A DNA stretch of 64,000 nucleotides from Mactromeris polynyma. Its lineage: Eukaryota > Mollusca > Bivalvia > Venerida > Mactridae. This document shows positions 31,804 to 47,300 of this stretch, piece by piece (the stretch's first letter is position 1; each line of letters opens with the position of its first letter). Location: NCBI GenBank assembly GCA_032209605.1, contig JASFXZ010000003.1:10976807-11040806 (forward strand), given 5' to 3'. Below the pieces are notes generated by a model. It was not told the DNA's origin. It searched no databases and saw only the letters and a list, made by a program, of their open reading frames with translations. Position numbers and translations under genes: made by a program.

Positions 31804-34386
31804 CAGTATACTTCCTCTTGCATTGCGATGTACAAACAAGAATACGTATAAGTAACGGTATATTCACGATATAATTATATTTCCGCCAAAAGCAAACAGT
31901 GTTATTTAAGTTCATAGCGGAATTCAAAAACGTTGTATTGACGTAAACTGTTTATTACCTCCCTTGTATACAGACATGGTATTTCTAGATTTTGGCATTA
32001 GGAATAAAGTATCAGGAATCAAATTTCATATCAGATACAAGAACAAAACAAATTTTGGCCATTGATAGGAAGAACTGAATTTTCAGAAAAGTCTGTCGAA
32101 ATGCATTAACCAGGATAATATATTTACACCAGGCTTGGGGTAATCCAGGGATCGCTGGTTCGATTCCCCGCTCCATCACTGACCGTACTAACAGTCTTTC
32201 GGACGAGACTTTAAAAACCGAGGTCCCGTGTTAATGCTTTACATCGAGCACGTAAAAGAACCAGGGGTGCTTCTGGAACTGGGGCATCTCCTGTATCACG
32301 CACTATCCTCCAAAAATCTAATATGACTAACATTCTTCCGGAGGCGTCGCCCATATGGGAAACCGGTGGCGACGATAAATAAAAGCATATACAACTACAA
32401 CGGCGTAGGGGGTGTATTATACCGTATTGATTTAACCATCCTAAATGTAGTTACTGCATTTGGTGATAGAGTTTTTGTTCAAACAACCAACATGGAGTTG
32501 TTCACTTAATGTGTGCATTTCTAACTGCGTTTGTACACTTTCATTTACTGATAGATCACTCCGCCTCTTCCTGTGTCTTACATCCAATAAGCATCCAGAA
32601 ATCTTCAAATATTTGATCAACTAATCCATTTATTATGGCATTACGCACAATATCTATTAAGTGTTTTCATTAAGTAAATCTGGTAAGTGATCAATATGAC
32701 TGTAAACTATAAGCCGGTTATAACTAACATATTAGAATTATAAACAAATTTAGTGCTGCTGTCGCTGACGCATCCTTGCACTTAGTTTGCTTATAATTCC
32801 AATATATGAGCTATTACCTATACTCAACGCGCCAGTATGGGTTAACTTTCAACTTGGTATTTGTTGACAACATGTGTTGTGTACGCAATATAGGAATTTC
32901 ACATTCAAGTAAAATATAACATTTTAGTGAAATAACAAAATAAAGTCATGTTTGAGAAACACAAAGACATCAAAATGTATTTACAATTAAAACAGTCAGT
33001 GCAGGGCAATTGATAATGATGATGAACATATTAACTAATTGTTCAATTGTTCAATTGCATTGTCGTGTGTGCAGTAAATGGAATGGTTTGGAAACGCAGG
33101 ATAATGCTGGTAACTGAATTATACTTTGGTAATCAACATGTGCAACGCATTTGACGTTTCCAGTATGTGGCGTACAGAGATGATCGTGACGACCGTCGAC
33201 AAAAATGATTCCAACTGTAGGTTAGCTCGATATGATGGCGATATGAATCTCTGCAAACGACGGTTAGCAATACTATACCCGATTTTACCGTGAAATGAAG
33301 ATGAAAAGACCGAGCTGTGATCATTATTTCATGCTGGCTAATATTTGTATGTGAAGTAACATCGTTGACATCCTCACGACAACGGTTTGTCGTAAATATC
33401 TACAATATATATTTGTATAGAAATAAACACTGGGACGAATGCAATGCGGAGAATCAGCTTTCTTACATATTTATACTGTCACGTAGAAGCTAGCTACACA
33501 TAGAACACTCCAGTTCCTGCATGCGTCCGAAACAAGAGGCTCGATAAAGGGAATATTGAAGCGTGTAAATTAAAAGTCATAGCAATATAATTCCTTTTAT
33601 CCGTGTAACAAATACAAATATTCCATTGTAAAGCATGGACTTTGTGTTTCTCTTGTCATGTTGGAAAACGCAAGCCATCTCTCAGCGTGAAATGGTAAAT
33701 ACTTATTCACAAGCCCAGTGTACATGAGCAATAAATTACATAGAGCTAGACTGTGTGTGCCTCTATAACTCAGTCGGTTAAACGTTCAGTATTTAGATGT
33801 ATTATTGAAAAGTTTAGCACCAGTTCGACTCTCACCCGAGGTATTCTTTACTTTTTTAATTGTTTGTAAATATATACGCCGCACCACAGACGTTCATCAG
33901 GTAGCAATATACCGGTTCAATACCCAGAAAGTTATTGTTTTTGCCGATAGATCATATTCAAGCCAAAGCTTGAAAAAAGACTCATCTGTGTCACGTGGTC
34001 ATTTAAAATGTAATCCGTCCATTGCTTTTGCTTTTATTTCATTCAGTATCCTGCCGACAACATCGCGTCCCTCAGAATGCTGTGATGTAAACAATGTAAT
34101 CGACATTACACAATATGAGAGTAACGCAACTCTGAAACACTTGACATATATGTAAAAAGTAACGTTTTAAACAACAAATGCAATGACGGGATTATAAAAA
34201 ATTAAATCTCAAATTTATCCGAAAAAAGCAAGTATGACTGTTCATTGATGTTATACATTCCAAGACAATATCTTTATAAATAACGCATTTAATACTACCA
34301 AATAATCAACGATGTCAATCCTACTGACTTAATGATATGCATCATAGTGACTGTATTTACAATGAACAATTTATCGGATTAGCGAA
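31804..34386. repeat. macrosatellite unit 4, carries a SINE
   Basis: 2583 bp: a 2320-type unit enlarged by about 262 bp of SINE (32141-32402) placed between CTTGGGG and GCGTAGGGG. This unit has several private substitutions, for example GATCGTGACGACCG near 33184. Confidence 0.93.
32141..32402 (+). mobile_element. 5'-truncated tRNA-derived SINE in unit 4
   Basis: Starts at TAATCCAGGGATCGC and carries a B box GGTTCGATTCCCC but no A box. It is followed by GTCTTTCGGACGAGACTTTA and ACCGAGGTCCCGTGT, which resemble a conserved central domain shared by several invertebrate SINE families (from memory, name not certain). It ends with GATAAATAAAAGCATATACA. Only this one of 17 units has it, so insertion followed, or escaped, homogenisation. 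Confidence 0.7.
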
Positions 34387-37300
34387 CAGTATAATTCCTC
34401 TTGCATTGCGATGTACAAACAAGAATACGTATAAGTAACGGTATATTCACGATATAATTATATTTCCGCCAAAAGCAAACAGTGTCATTTGAATTCAAAA
34501 ACGTTGTATTGACGTAAACTGTTTATTACCTCCCTTGTATACAGACATGGTATTTCTAGATTTTGGCATTAGGAATAAAGTATCAGGAATCAAATTTCAT
34601 ATCAGATACAAGAACAAAACAAATTTTGGCCATTGATAGGAAGAACTGAATTTTCAGAAAAGTCTGTCGAAATGCATTAACCAGGATAATATATTTACAC
34701 CAAGCTCGGGGCATAGGGGGTGTATTATACCGTATTGATTTAACCATCCTAAATGTAGTTACTGCATTTGGTGATAGAGTTTTTGTTCAAACAACCAACA
34801 TGGAGTTGTTCACTTAATGTGTGCATTTCTAACTGCGTTTGTACACTTTCATTTACTTATAGATCACTCCGCCTCTTCCTGTGTCTTACATCCAATAAGC
34901 ATCCAGAAATCTTCAAATTTTTGATCAACTAATCCATTTATTATGGCATTACGCACAATATCTATTAAGTGTTTTCATTAAGTAAATCTGGTAAGTGATC
35001 AATATGACTGTAAACTATAAGCCGGTTATAACTAACATATTAAAATTATAAACAAATTAAGTGCTGCTGTCGCTGACGCGTCCTTGCACTTAGTTTGCTT
35101 ATAATTCCAATATATGAGCTATAACCTATACTCAACGCGCCAGTATGGGTTAACTTTCAACTTGGTATTTGTTGACAACATGTGTTGTGTACGCAATATA
35201 GGAATTTCACATTCAAGTAAAATATAACATTTTAGTGAAATAACAAAATAAAGTCATGTTTGAGAAACACAAAGACATCAAAATGTATTTACAATTAAAA
35301 CAGTCAGTGCAGGGCAATTGATAATGATGATGAACATATTAACTAATTGTTCAATTGTTCAATTGCATTGTCGTGTGTGCAGTAAATGGAATGGTTTGGA
35401 AACGCAGGATAATGCTGGTAACTGAATTATACTTTGGTAATCAACATGTGCAACGCATTTGACGTTTCCAGTATGTACCGTACAACGATGATCGTGTCGA
35501 CCGTCGACAAAAATGATTCCAACTGTAGGTTAGCTCGATATGATGGCGATATGAATCTCTGCAAACGACGGTTAGCAATATTATACCCGATTTTACCGTG
35601 AAATGAAGATGAAAAGACCGAGCTGTGATCATTATTTCATGCTGGCTAATATTTGTATGTGAAGTAACATCGTTGACATCCTCGCGACAACGGTTTGTCG
35701 TAAATATCTACAATATATATTTGTATAGAAATAAACACTGGGACGAATGCAATGCGGAGAATCAGCTTTCTTACATATTTATACTGTCACGTAGAAGCTA
35801 GCTACACATAGAACACTCCAGTTCCTGCATGCGTCCGAAACAAGAGGCTCGATAAAGGGAATATTGAAGCGTGTAAATTAAAAGTCATAGCAATATAATT
35901 CCTTTTATCCGTGTAACAAATACACATATTCCATTGTAAAGCATGGACTTTGTGTTTCTCTTGTCATGTTGGAAAACGCAAGCCATCTCTCAGCGTGAAA
36001 TGGTCAATACTTATTCACAAGCCCAGTGTACATGAGCAATAAATTACATAGAGCTAGACTGTGTGTGCCTCAATAACTCAGTCGGTTAAACGTTCTGTAT
36101 TTAGATGTATTATTGAAAAGTTTAGCACCAGTTTGACTCTCACCCGAGGTATTCTTTACTTTTTTAAATGTTTGTAAATATATACTCCGCACCACAGACG
36201 TTCATCAGTTAGCAATATACCGGTTCAATACCCAGAAAGTTATTGTTTTTGTCGATAGATCATATTCAAGCCAAAGCTTGAAAAAAGACTCATCTGTGTC
36301 ACGTGGTCATTTAAAATGTAATCCGTCCATTGCTTTTGCTTTTATTTCATTCAGTATCCTGCCGACAACATCGCGTCCCTCAGAATGCTGTGATGTAAAC
36401 AATGTAATCGACATTACACAATATGAGAGTAACGCAACTCTGAAACACTTGACATATATGTAAAAAGTAACGTTTTAAACAACAAATGCAATGACGGGAT
36501 TATAAAAATTAAATCTCAAATTTATCCGAAAAAAGCAAGTATGACTGTTCATTGCTGTTATACATTCCAAGACAATATCTTTATAAATAACGCATTTAAT
36601 ACTACCAAATAATCAACGATGTCAATCCTACTGACTTAATGATATGCATCATAGTGACTGTATTTACAATGAACAATTTATCGGATTAGCGAACAGTATA
36701 ATTCCTCTTGCATTGCGATGTACAAACAAGAATACGTATAAGTAACGGTATATTCACGATATAATTATATTTCCGCCAAAAGCAAACAGTGTCATTTAAA
36801 TTCAAAAACGTTGTATTGACGTAAACTGTTTATTACCTCCCTTGTATACAGACATGGTATTTCTAGATTTTGGCATTAGGAATAAAGTATCAGGAATCAA
36901 ATTTCATATCAGATCCAAGAACAAAACAAATTTTGGCCATTGATAGGAAGAACTGAATTTTCAGAAAAGTCTGTCGAAATGCATTAACCAGGATAATATA
37001 TTTACACCAAGCTTGGGGCGTAGGGGGTGTATTATACCGTATTGATTTAACCATCCTAAATGTAGTTACTGCATTTGGTGATAGAGTTTTTGTTCAAACA
37101 ACCAACATGGAGTTGTTCACTTAATGTGTGCATTTCTAACTGCGTTTGTACACTTTCATTTACTTATAGATCACTCCGCCTCTTCCTGTGTCTTACATCC
37201 AATAAGCATCCAGAAATCTTCAAATTTTTGATCAACTAATCCATTTATTATGGCATTTCGCACAATATCTATTAAGTGTTTTCATTAAGTAAATCTGGTA

Positions 37301-40300
37301 AGTGATCAATATGACTGTAAACTATAAGCCGGTTATAACTAACATATTAGAATTATAAACAAATTTAGTGCTGCTGTCGCTGACGCGCCCTTGCAATTAG
37401 TTTGCTTATAATTCCAATATATGAGCTATAACCTATACTCAACGCGACAGTATGGGTTAACTTTCAACTTGATATTTGTTGACAACATGTGTTGTGTACG
37501 CAATAGAAGGAATTTCACATTCAAGTAAAATATAACATTTTAGTGAAATAACAAAATAAAGTTGTGTTTGAGGAACACAAAGACATCAAAATGTATTTAC
37601 AATTAAAACAGTCAGTGCAGGGCAATTGATTATGATGATGAACATATTAACTAATTGTTCAATTGTTCAATTGCATTGTCGTGTGTGCAGTAAATGGAAT
37701 GGTTTGGAAACGCAGGATAATGCTGGTAACTGAATTATACTTTGGTAATCAACATGTGCAACGCATTTGACGTTTCCAGTATGTACCGTACAAAGATGAT
37801 CGTGTCGACCGTCGACAAAAATGATTCCAACTGTAGGTTAGCTCGATATGATGGCGATATGAATCTCTGCAAACGACGGTTAGCAATACTATACCCGATT
37901 TTACCGTGAAATGAAGATGAAAAGACCGAGCTGTGATCATTATTTCATGCTGGCTAATATTTGTATGTGAAGTAACATCGTTGACATCCTCGCGACAACG
38001 GTTTGTCGTAAATATCTACAATATATATTTGTATAGAAATAAACACTGGGACGAATGCAATGCGGAGAATCAGCTTTCTTACATATTTATACTGTCACGT
38101 AGAAGCTAGCTACACATAGAACACTCCAGTTCCTGCATGCGTCCGAAACAAGAGGCTCGATAAAGGGAATATTGAAGCGTGTAAATTAAAAGTCATAGCA
38201 ATATAATTCCTTTTATCCGTGTAACAAATACACATATTCCATTGTAAAGCATGGACTTTGTGTTTCTCTTGTCATGTTGGAAAACGCAAGCCATCTCTCA
38301 GCGTGAAATGGTAAATACTTATTCACAAGCACAGTGTACATGAGCAATAAATTACATAGAGCTAGACTGTGTGTGCCTCTATAATTCAGTCGGTTAAACG
38401 TTCTGTATTTAGATGTATTATTGAAAAGTTTAGCACCAGTTCGACTCTCACCCGAGGTATTCTTTACTTTTTTAAATGTTTGTAAATATATACTCCGCAC
38501 CACAGACGTTCATCATGTAGCAATATACCGGTTCAATACCCAGAAAGTTATTATTTTTGTCGATAGATCATATTCAAGCCAAAGCTTGAAAAAAGACTCA
38601 TCTGTGTCACGTGGTCATTTAAAATGTTATCCGTCCATTGCTTTTGCTTTTATTTCATTCAGTATCCTGCCGACAACATCGCGTCCCTCAGAATGCTGTG
38701 ATGTAAACATTGTAATCGACATTACACAATATGAGAGTAACGCAACTCTGAAACACTTGACATATATGTAAAAAGTAACGTTTTAAACAACAAATGCAAT
38801 GACGGGATTATAAAAATTAAATCTCAAATTTATCCGAAAAAAGCAAGTATGACTGTTCATTGCTGTTATACATTCCAAGACAATATCTTTATAAATAACG
38901 CATTTAATACCACCAAATAATCAACGATGTCAATCCTACTGACTTAATGATATGCATCATAGTGACTGTATTTACAATGAACAATTTATCGGATTAGCGA
39001 ACAGTATAATTCCTCTTGCATTGCGATGTACAAACAAGAATACGTATAAGTAACGGTATATTCACGATATAATTATATTTCCGCCAAAAGCAAACAGTGT
39101 CATTTAAATTCAAAAACGTTGTATTGACGTAAACTGTTTATTACCTCCCTTGTATACAGACATGGTATTTCTAGATTTTGGCATTAGGAATAAAGTATCA
39201 GGAATCAAATTTCATATCAGATACAAGAACAAAACAAATTTTGGCCATTGATAGGAAGAACTGAATTTTCAGAAAAGTCTGTCGAAATGCATTAACCAGG
39301 ATAATATATTTACACCAAGCTTGGGGCGTAGGGGGTGTATTATACCGTATTGATTTAACCATCCTAAATGTAGTTACTGCATTTGGTGATAGAGTTTTTG
39401 TTCAAACAACCAACATGGAGTTGTTCACTTAATGTGTGCATTTCTAACTGCGTTTGTACACTTTCATTTACTTATAGATCACTCCGCCTCTTCCTGTGTC
39501 TTACATCCAATAAGCATCCAGAAATCTTCAAATTTTTGATCAACTAATCCATTTATTATGGCATTACGCACAATATCTATTAAGTGTTTTCATTAAGTAA
39601 ATCTGGTAAGTGATCAATATGACTGTAAACTATAAGCCGGTTATAACTAACATATTAAAATTATAAACAAATTAAGTGCTGCTGTCACTGACGCGTCCTT
39701 GCACTTAGTTTGCTTATAATTCCAATATATGAGCTATAACCTATACTCAACGCGCCAGTATGGGTTAACTTTCAACTTGATATTTGTTGACAACATGTGT
39801 TGTGTACGCAATAGAAGGAATTTCACATTCAAGTAAAATATAACATTTTAGTGAAATAACAAAATAAAGTCATGTTTGAGAAACACAAAGACATCAAAAT
39901 GTATTTACAATTAAAACAGTCAGTGCAGGGCAATTGATAATGATGATGAACATATTAACTAATTGTTCAATTGTTCAATTGCATTGTCGTGTGTGCAGTA
40001 AATGGAATGGTTTGGAAACGCAGGATAATGCTGGTAACTGAATTATACTTTGGTAATCAACATGTGCAACGCATTTGACGTTTCCAGTATGTACCGTACA
40101 ACGATGATCGTGTCGACCGTCGACAAAAATGATTCCAACTGTAGGTTAGCTCGATATGATGGCGATATGAATCTCTGCAAACGACGGTTAGCAATATTAT
40201 ACCCGATTTTACCGTGAAATGAAGATGAAAAGACCGAGCTGTGATCATTATTTCATGCTGGCTAATATTTGTATGTGAAGTAACATCGTTGACATTCTCG

Positions 40301-41310
40301 CGACAACGGTTTGTCGTAAATATCTACAATATATATTTGTATAGAAATAAACACTGGGACGAATGCAATGCGGAGAATCAGCTTTCTTACATATTTATAC
40401 TGTCACGTAGAAGCTAGCTACACATAGAACACTCCAGTTCCTGCATGCGTCCGAAACAAGAGACTCGATAAAGGGAATATTGAAGCGTGTAAATTAAAAG
40501 TCATAGCAATATAATTCCTTTTATCCGTGTAACAAATACACATATTCCATTGTAAAGCATGGACTTTGTGTTTCTCTTGTCATGTTGGAAAACGCAAGCC
40601 ATCTCTCAGCGTGAAATGGTAAATACTTATTCACAAGCCCAGTGTACATGAGCAATAAATTACATAGAGCTAGACTGTGTGTGCCTCTATAACTCAGTCG
40701 GTTAAACGTTCTGTATTTAGATGTATTATTGAAAAGTTTAGCACCAGTTCGACTCTCACCCGAGGTATTCTTTACTTTTTTAAATGTTTGTAAATATATA
40801 CTCCGCACCACAGACGTTCATCAGGTAGCAATATACCGGTTCAATACCCAGAAAGTTATTATTTTTGTCGATAGATCATATTCAAGCCAAAGCTTGAAAA
40901 AAGACTCATCTGTGTCACGTGGTCATTTAAAATGTAATCCGTCCATTGCTTTTGCTTTTATTTCATTCAGTATCCTGCCGACAACATCGCGTCCCTCAGA
41001 ATGCTGTGATGTAAACAATGTAATCGACATTACACAATATGAGAGTAACGCAACTCTGAAACACTTGACATATATGTAAAAAGTAACGTTTTAAACAACA
41101 AATGCAATGACGGGATTATAAAAAATTAAATCTCAAATTTATCCGAAAAAAGCAAGTATGACTGTTCATTGCTGTTATACATTCCAAGACAATATCTTTA
41201 TAAATAACGCATTTAATACTACCAAATAATCAACGATGTCAATCCTACTGACTTAATGATATGCATCATAGTGACTGTATTTACAATGAACAATTTATCG
41301 GATTAGCGAA
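34387..41310. repeat. macrosatellite units 5-7, subfamily A
   Basis: Three units of 2307-2309 bp sharing GTATGTACCGTACAA (where other units have GTATGTGGCG) and the form without TTCATAGCGG. In units 6-7 AATAGAAGGAATTTC replaces AATATAGGAATTTC. Units 5 and 7 also share TTAGCAATATTATACCC, showing that alternate units can be closest relatives. Confidence 0.88.
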
Positions 41311-44300
41311 CAGTATAATTCCTCTTGCATTGCGATGTACAAACAAGAATACGTATAAGTAACGGTATATTCACGATATAATTATATTTCCGCCAAAAGC
41401 AAACAGTGTTATTTAAGTTCATAGCGGAATTCAAAAACGTTGTATTGACGTAAACTGTTTATTACCTCCCTTGTATACAGACATGGTATTTCTAGATTTT
41501 GGCATTAGGAATAAAGTATCAGGAATCAAATTTCATATCAGATACAAGAACAAAACAAATTTTGGCCATTGATAGGAAGAACTGGATTTTCAGAAAAGTC
41601 TGTCGAAATGCATTAACCAGGATAATATATTTACACCAAGCTTGGGGCGTAGGGGGTGTATTATACCGTATTAATTTAACCAGCCTAAATGTAGTTACTG
41701 CATTTGGTGATAGAGTTTTTGTTCAAACAACCAACATGGAGTTGTTCACTTAATGTGTGCATTTCTAACTGCGTTTGTACACTTTCATTTACTTATAGAT
41801 CACTCCGCCTCTTCCTGTGTCTTACATCCAATAAGCATCCAGAAATCTTCAAATTTTTGATCAACTAATCCATTTATTATGGCATTACGCACAATATCTA
41901 TTAAGTGTTTTCATTAAGTAAATCTGGTAAGTGATCAATATGACTGTAAACTATAAGCCGGTTATAACTAACATATTAAAATTATAAACAAATTTAGTGC
42001 TGCTGTCGCTGACGCGTCCTTGCAATTAGTTTGCTTATATTTCCAATATATGAGCTATAACCTATACTCAACGCGACAGTATGGGTTAACTTTCAACTTG
42101 GTATTTGTTGACAACATGTGTTGTGTACGCAATATAGGAATTTCAAATTCAAGTAAAATATAACATTTTAGTGAAATAACAAAATAAAGTCATGTTTGAG
42201 AAACACAAAGACATCAAAATGCATTTACAATTAAAACAGTCAGTGCAGGGCAATTGGTAATGATGATGAACATATTAACTAATTGTTCAATTGTTCAATT
42301 GCATTGTCGTGTGTGCAGTAAATGGAATGGTTTGGAAACGCAGGATAATGCTGGTAACTGAATTATACTTTGGTAATCAACATGTGCAACGCATTTGACG
42401 TGTCCAGTATGTGGCGTACAAAGATGATCGTGTCGACCGTCGACAAAAATGATTCCAACTGTAGGTTAGCTCGATATGATGGCGATATGAATCTCTGCAA
42501 ACGACGGTTAGCAATACTATACCCGATTTTACCGTGAAATGAAGATGAAAAGACCGAGCTGTGATCATTATTTCATGCTGGCTAATATTTGTATGTGAAG
42601 TAACATCGTTGACATCCTCGCGACAACGGTTTGTCGTAAATATCTACAATATATATTTGTATAGAAATAAACACTGGGACGAATGCAATGCGGAGAATCA
42701 GCTTTCTTACATATTTATACTGTCACGTAGAAGCTAGCTACACATAGAACACTCCAGTTCCTGCATGCGTCCGAAACAAGAGGCTCGATAAAGGGAATAT
42801 TGAAGCGTGTAAATTAAAAGTCATAGCAATATAATTCCTTTTATCCGTGTAACAAATACACATATTCCATTGTAAAGCATGGACTTCGTGTTTCTCTTGT
42901 CATGTTGGAAAACGCAAACCATCTCTCAGCGTGAAGTGGTAAATACTTATTCACAAGCCCAGTGTACATGAGCAATAAATTACATAGAGCTAGACTGTGT
43001 GTGCCTCTATAACTCAGTCGGTTAAACGTTCTGTATTTAGATGTATTATTGAAAAGTTTAGCACCAGTTCGACTCTCACCCGAGGTATTCTTTACTTTTT
43101 TAATTGTTTGTAAATATATACTCCGCACCACAGACGTTCATCAGGTAGCAATATACCGGTTCAATACCCAGAAAGTTATTGTTTTTGCCGATAGATCATA
43201 TTCAAGCCAAAGCTTGAAAAAAGACTCATCTGTGTCACGTGGTCATTTAAAATGTAATCCGTCCATTGCTTTTGCTTTTATTTCATTCAGTATCCTGCCG
43301 ACAACATCGCGTCCCTCAGAATGCTGTGATGTAAACAATGTAATCGACATTACACAATATGAGAGTAACGCAACTCTGAAACACTTGACATATATGTAAA
43401 AAGTAACGTTTTAAACAACAAATGCAATGACGGGATTATAAAAAATTAAATCTCAAATTTATCCGAAAAAAGCAAGTATGACTGTTCATTGATGTTATAC
43501 ATTCCAAGACAATATCTTTATAAATAACGAATTTAATACTACCAAATAATCAACGATGTCAATCCTACTGACTTAATGATATGCATCATAGTGACTGTAT
43601 TTACAATGAACAATTTATCGGATTAGCGAACAGTATAATTCCTCTTGCATTGCGATGTACAAACAAGAATACGTATAAGTAACGGTATATTCACGATATA
43701 ATTATATTTCCGCCAAAAGCAAACAGTGTTATTTAAGTTCATAGCGGAATTCAAAAACGTTGTATTGACGTAAACTGTTTATTACCTCCCTTGTATACAG
43801 ACATGGTATTTCTAGATTTTGGCATTAGGAATAAAGTATCAGGAATCAAATTTCATATCAGATACAAGAACAAAACAAATTTTGGCCATTGATAGGAAGA
43901 ACTGAATTTTCAGAAAAGTCTGTCGAAATGCATTAACCAGGATAATATATTTACACCAAGCTTGGGGCGTAGGGGGTGTATTATACCGTATTAATTTAAC
44001 CATCCTAAATGTAGTTACTGCATTTGGTGATAGAGTTTTTGTTCAAACAACCAACATGGAGTTGTTCACTTAATGTGTGCATTTCTAACTGCGTTTGTAC
44101 ACTTTCATTTACTTATAGATCACTCCGCCTCTTCCTGTGTCTTACATCCAATAAGCATGCAGAAATCTTCAAATTTTTGATCAACTAATCCATTTATTAT
44201 GGCATTTCGCACAATATCTATTAAGTGTTTTCATTAAGTAAATCTGGTAAGTGATCAATATGACTGTAAACTATAAGCCGGTTATAACTAACATATTAGA

Positions 44301-47300
44301 ATTATCAACAAATTTAGTGCTGCTGTCGCTGACGCGTCCTTGCAATTAGTTTGCTTATATTTCCAATATATGAGCTATAACCTATACTCAACGCGACAGT
44401 ATGGGTTAACTTTCAACTTGGTATTTGTTGACAACATGTGTTGTGTACGCAATATAGGAATTTCAAATTCAAGTAAAATATAACATTTTAGTGAAATAAC
44501 AAAATAAAGTCATGTTTGAGAAACACAAAGACATCAAAATGCATTTACAATTAAAACAGTCAGTGCAGGGCAATTGATAATGATGATGAACATATTAACT
44601 AATTGTTCAATTGTTCAATTGCATTGTCGTGTGTGCAGTAAATGGAATGGTTTGGAAACGCAGGATAATGCTGGTAACTGAATTATACTTTGGTAATCAA
44701 CATGTGCAACGCATTTGACGTGTCCAGTATGTGGCGTCCAAAGATGATCGTGTCGACCGTCGACAAAAATGATTCCAACTGTAGGTTAGCTCGATATGAT
44801 GGCGATATGAATCTCTGCAAACGACGGTTAGCAATACTATACCCGATTTTACCGTGAAATGAAGATGAAAAGACCGAGCTGTGATCATTATTTCATGCTG
44901 GCTAATATTTGTATGTGAAGTAACATCGTTGACATCCTCGCGACAACGGTTTGTCGTAAATATCTACAATATATATTTGTATAGAAATAAACACTGGGAC
45001 GAATGCAATGCGGAGAATCAGCTTTCTTACATATTTATACTGTCACGTAGAAGCTAGCTACACATAGAACACTCCAGTTCCTGCATGCGTCCGAAACAAG
45101 AGGCTCGATAAAGGGAATATTGAAGCGTGTAAATTAAAAGTCATAGCAATATAATTCCTTTTATCCGTGTAACAAATACACATATTCCATTGTAAAGCAT
45201 GGACTTTGTGTTTCTCTTGTCATGTTGGAAAACGCAAGCCATCTCTCAGCGTGAAATGGTAAATACTTATTCACAAGCCCAGTGTACATGAGCAATAAAT
45301 TACATAGAGCTAGACTGTGTGTGCCTCTATAACTCAGTCGGTTAAACGTTCAGTATTTAGATGTATTATTGAAAAGTTTAGCACCAGTTCGACTCTCACC
45401 CGAGGTATTCTTTACTTTTTTAATTGTTTGTAAATATATACTCCGCACCACAGACGTTCATCAGGTAGCAATATACCGGTTCAATACCCAGAAAGTTATT
45501 GTTTTTGCCGATAGATCATATTCAAGCCAAAGCTTGAAAAAAGACTCATCTGTGTCACGTGGTCATTTAAAATGTAATCCGTCCATTGCTTTTGCTTTTA
45601 TTTCATTCAGTATCCTGCCGACAACATCGCGTCCCTCAGAATGCTGTGATGTAAACAATGTAATCGACATTACACAATATGAGAGTAACGCAACTCTGAA
45701 ACACTTGACATATATGTAAAAAGTAACGTTTTAAACAACAAATGCAATGACGGGATTATAAAAAATTAAATCTCAAATTTATCCGAAAAAAGCAAGTATG
45801 ACTGTTCATTGATGTTATACATTCCAAGACAATATCTTTATAAATAACGCATTTAATACTACCAAATAATCAACGATGTCAATCCTACTGACTTAATGAT
45901 ATGCATCATAGTGACTGTATTTACAATGAACAATTTATCGGATTAGCGAACAGTATAATTCCTCTTGCATTGCGATGTACACACAAGAATACGTATAAGT
46001 AACGGTATATTCACGATATAATTATATTTCCGCCAAAAGCAAACAGTGTTATTTAAGTTCATAGCGGAATTCAAAAACGTTGTATTGACGTAAACTGTTT
46101 ATTACCTCCCTTGTATACAGACATGGTATTTCTAGATTTTGGCATTAGGAATAAAGTATCAGGAATCAAATTTCATATCAGATACAAGAACAAAACAAAT
46201 TTTGGCCATTGATAGGAAGAACTGAATTTTCAGAAAAGTCTGTCGAAATGCATTAACCAGGATAATATATTTACACCAAGCTTGGGGCGTAGGGGGTGTA
46301 TTATACCGTATTAATTTAACCATCCTAAATGTAGTTACTGCATTTGGTGATAGAGTTTTTGTTCAAACAACCAACATGGAGTTGTTCACTTAATGTGTGC
46401 ATTTCTAACTGCGTTTGTACACTTTCATTTACTTATAGATCACTCCGCCTCTTCCTGTGTCTTACATCCAATAAGCATGCAGAAATCTTCAAATTTTTGA
46501 TCAACTAATCCATTTATTATGGCATTTCGCACAATATCTATTAAGTGTTTTCATTAAGTAAATCTGGTAAGTGATCAATATGACTGTAAACTATAAGCCG
46601 GTTATAACTAACATATTAGAATTATAAACAAATTTAGTGCTGCTGTCGCTGACGCGTCCTTGCAATTAGTTTGCTTATATTTCCAATATATGAGCTATAA
46701 CCTATACTCAACGCGACAGTATGGGTTAACTTTCAACTTGGTATTTGTTGACAACATGTGTTGTGTACGCAATATAGGAATTTCAAATTCAAGTAAAATA
46801 TAACATTTTAGTGAAATAACAAAATAAAGTCATGTTTGAGAAACACAAAGACATCAAAATGTATTTACAATTAAAACAGTCAGTGCAGGGCAATTGATAA
46901 TGATGATGAACATATTAACTAATTGTTCAATTGTTCAATTGCATTGTCGTGTGTGCAGTAAATGGAATGGTTTGGAAACGCAGGATAATGCTGGTAACTG
47001 AATTATACTTTGGTAATCAACATGTGCAACGCATTTGACGTGTCCAGTATGTGGCGTCCAAAGATGATCGTGTCGACCGTCGACAAAAATGATTCCAACT
47101 GTAGGTTAGCTCGATATGATGGCGATATGAATCTCTGCAAACGACGGTTAGCAATACTATACCCGATTTTACCGTGAAATGAAGATGAAAAGACCGAGCT
47201 GTGATCATTATTTCATGCTGGCTAATATTTGTATGTGAAGTAACATCGTTGACATCCTCGCGACAACGGTTTGTCGTAAATATCTACAATATATATTTGT

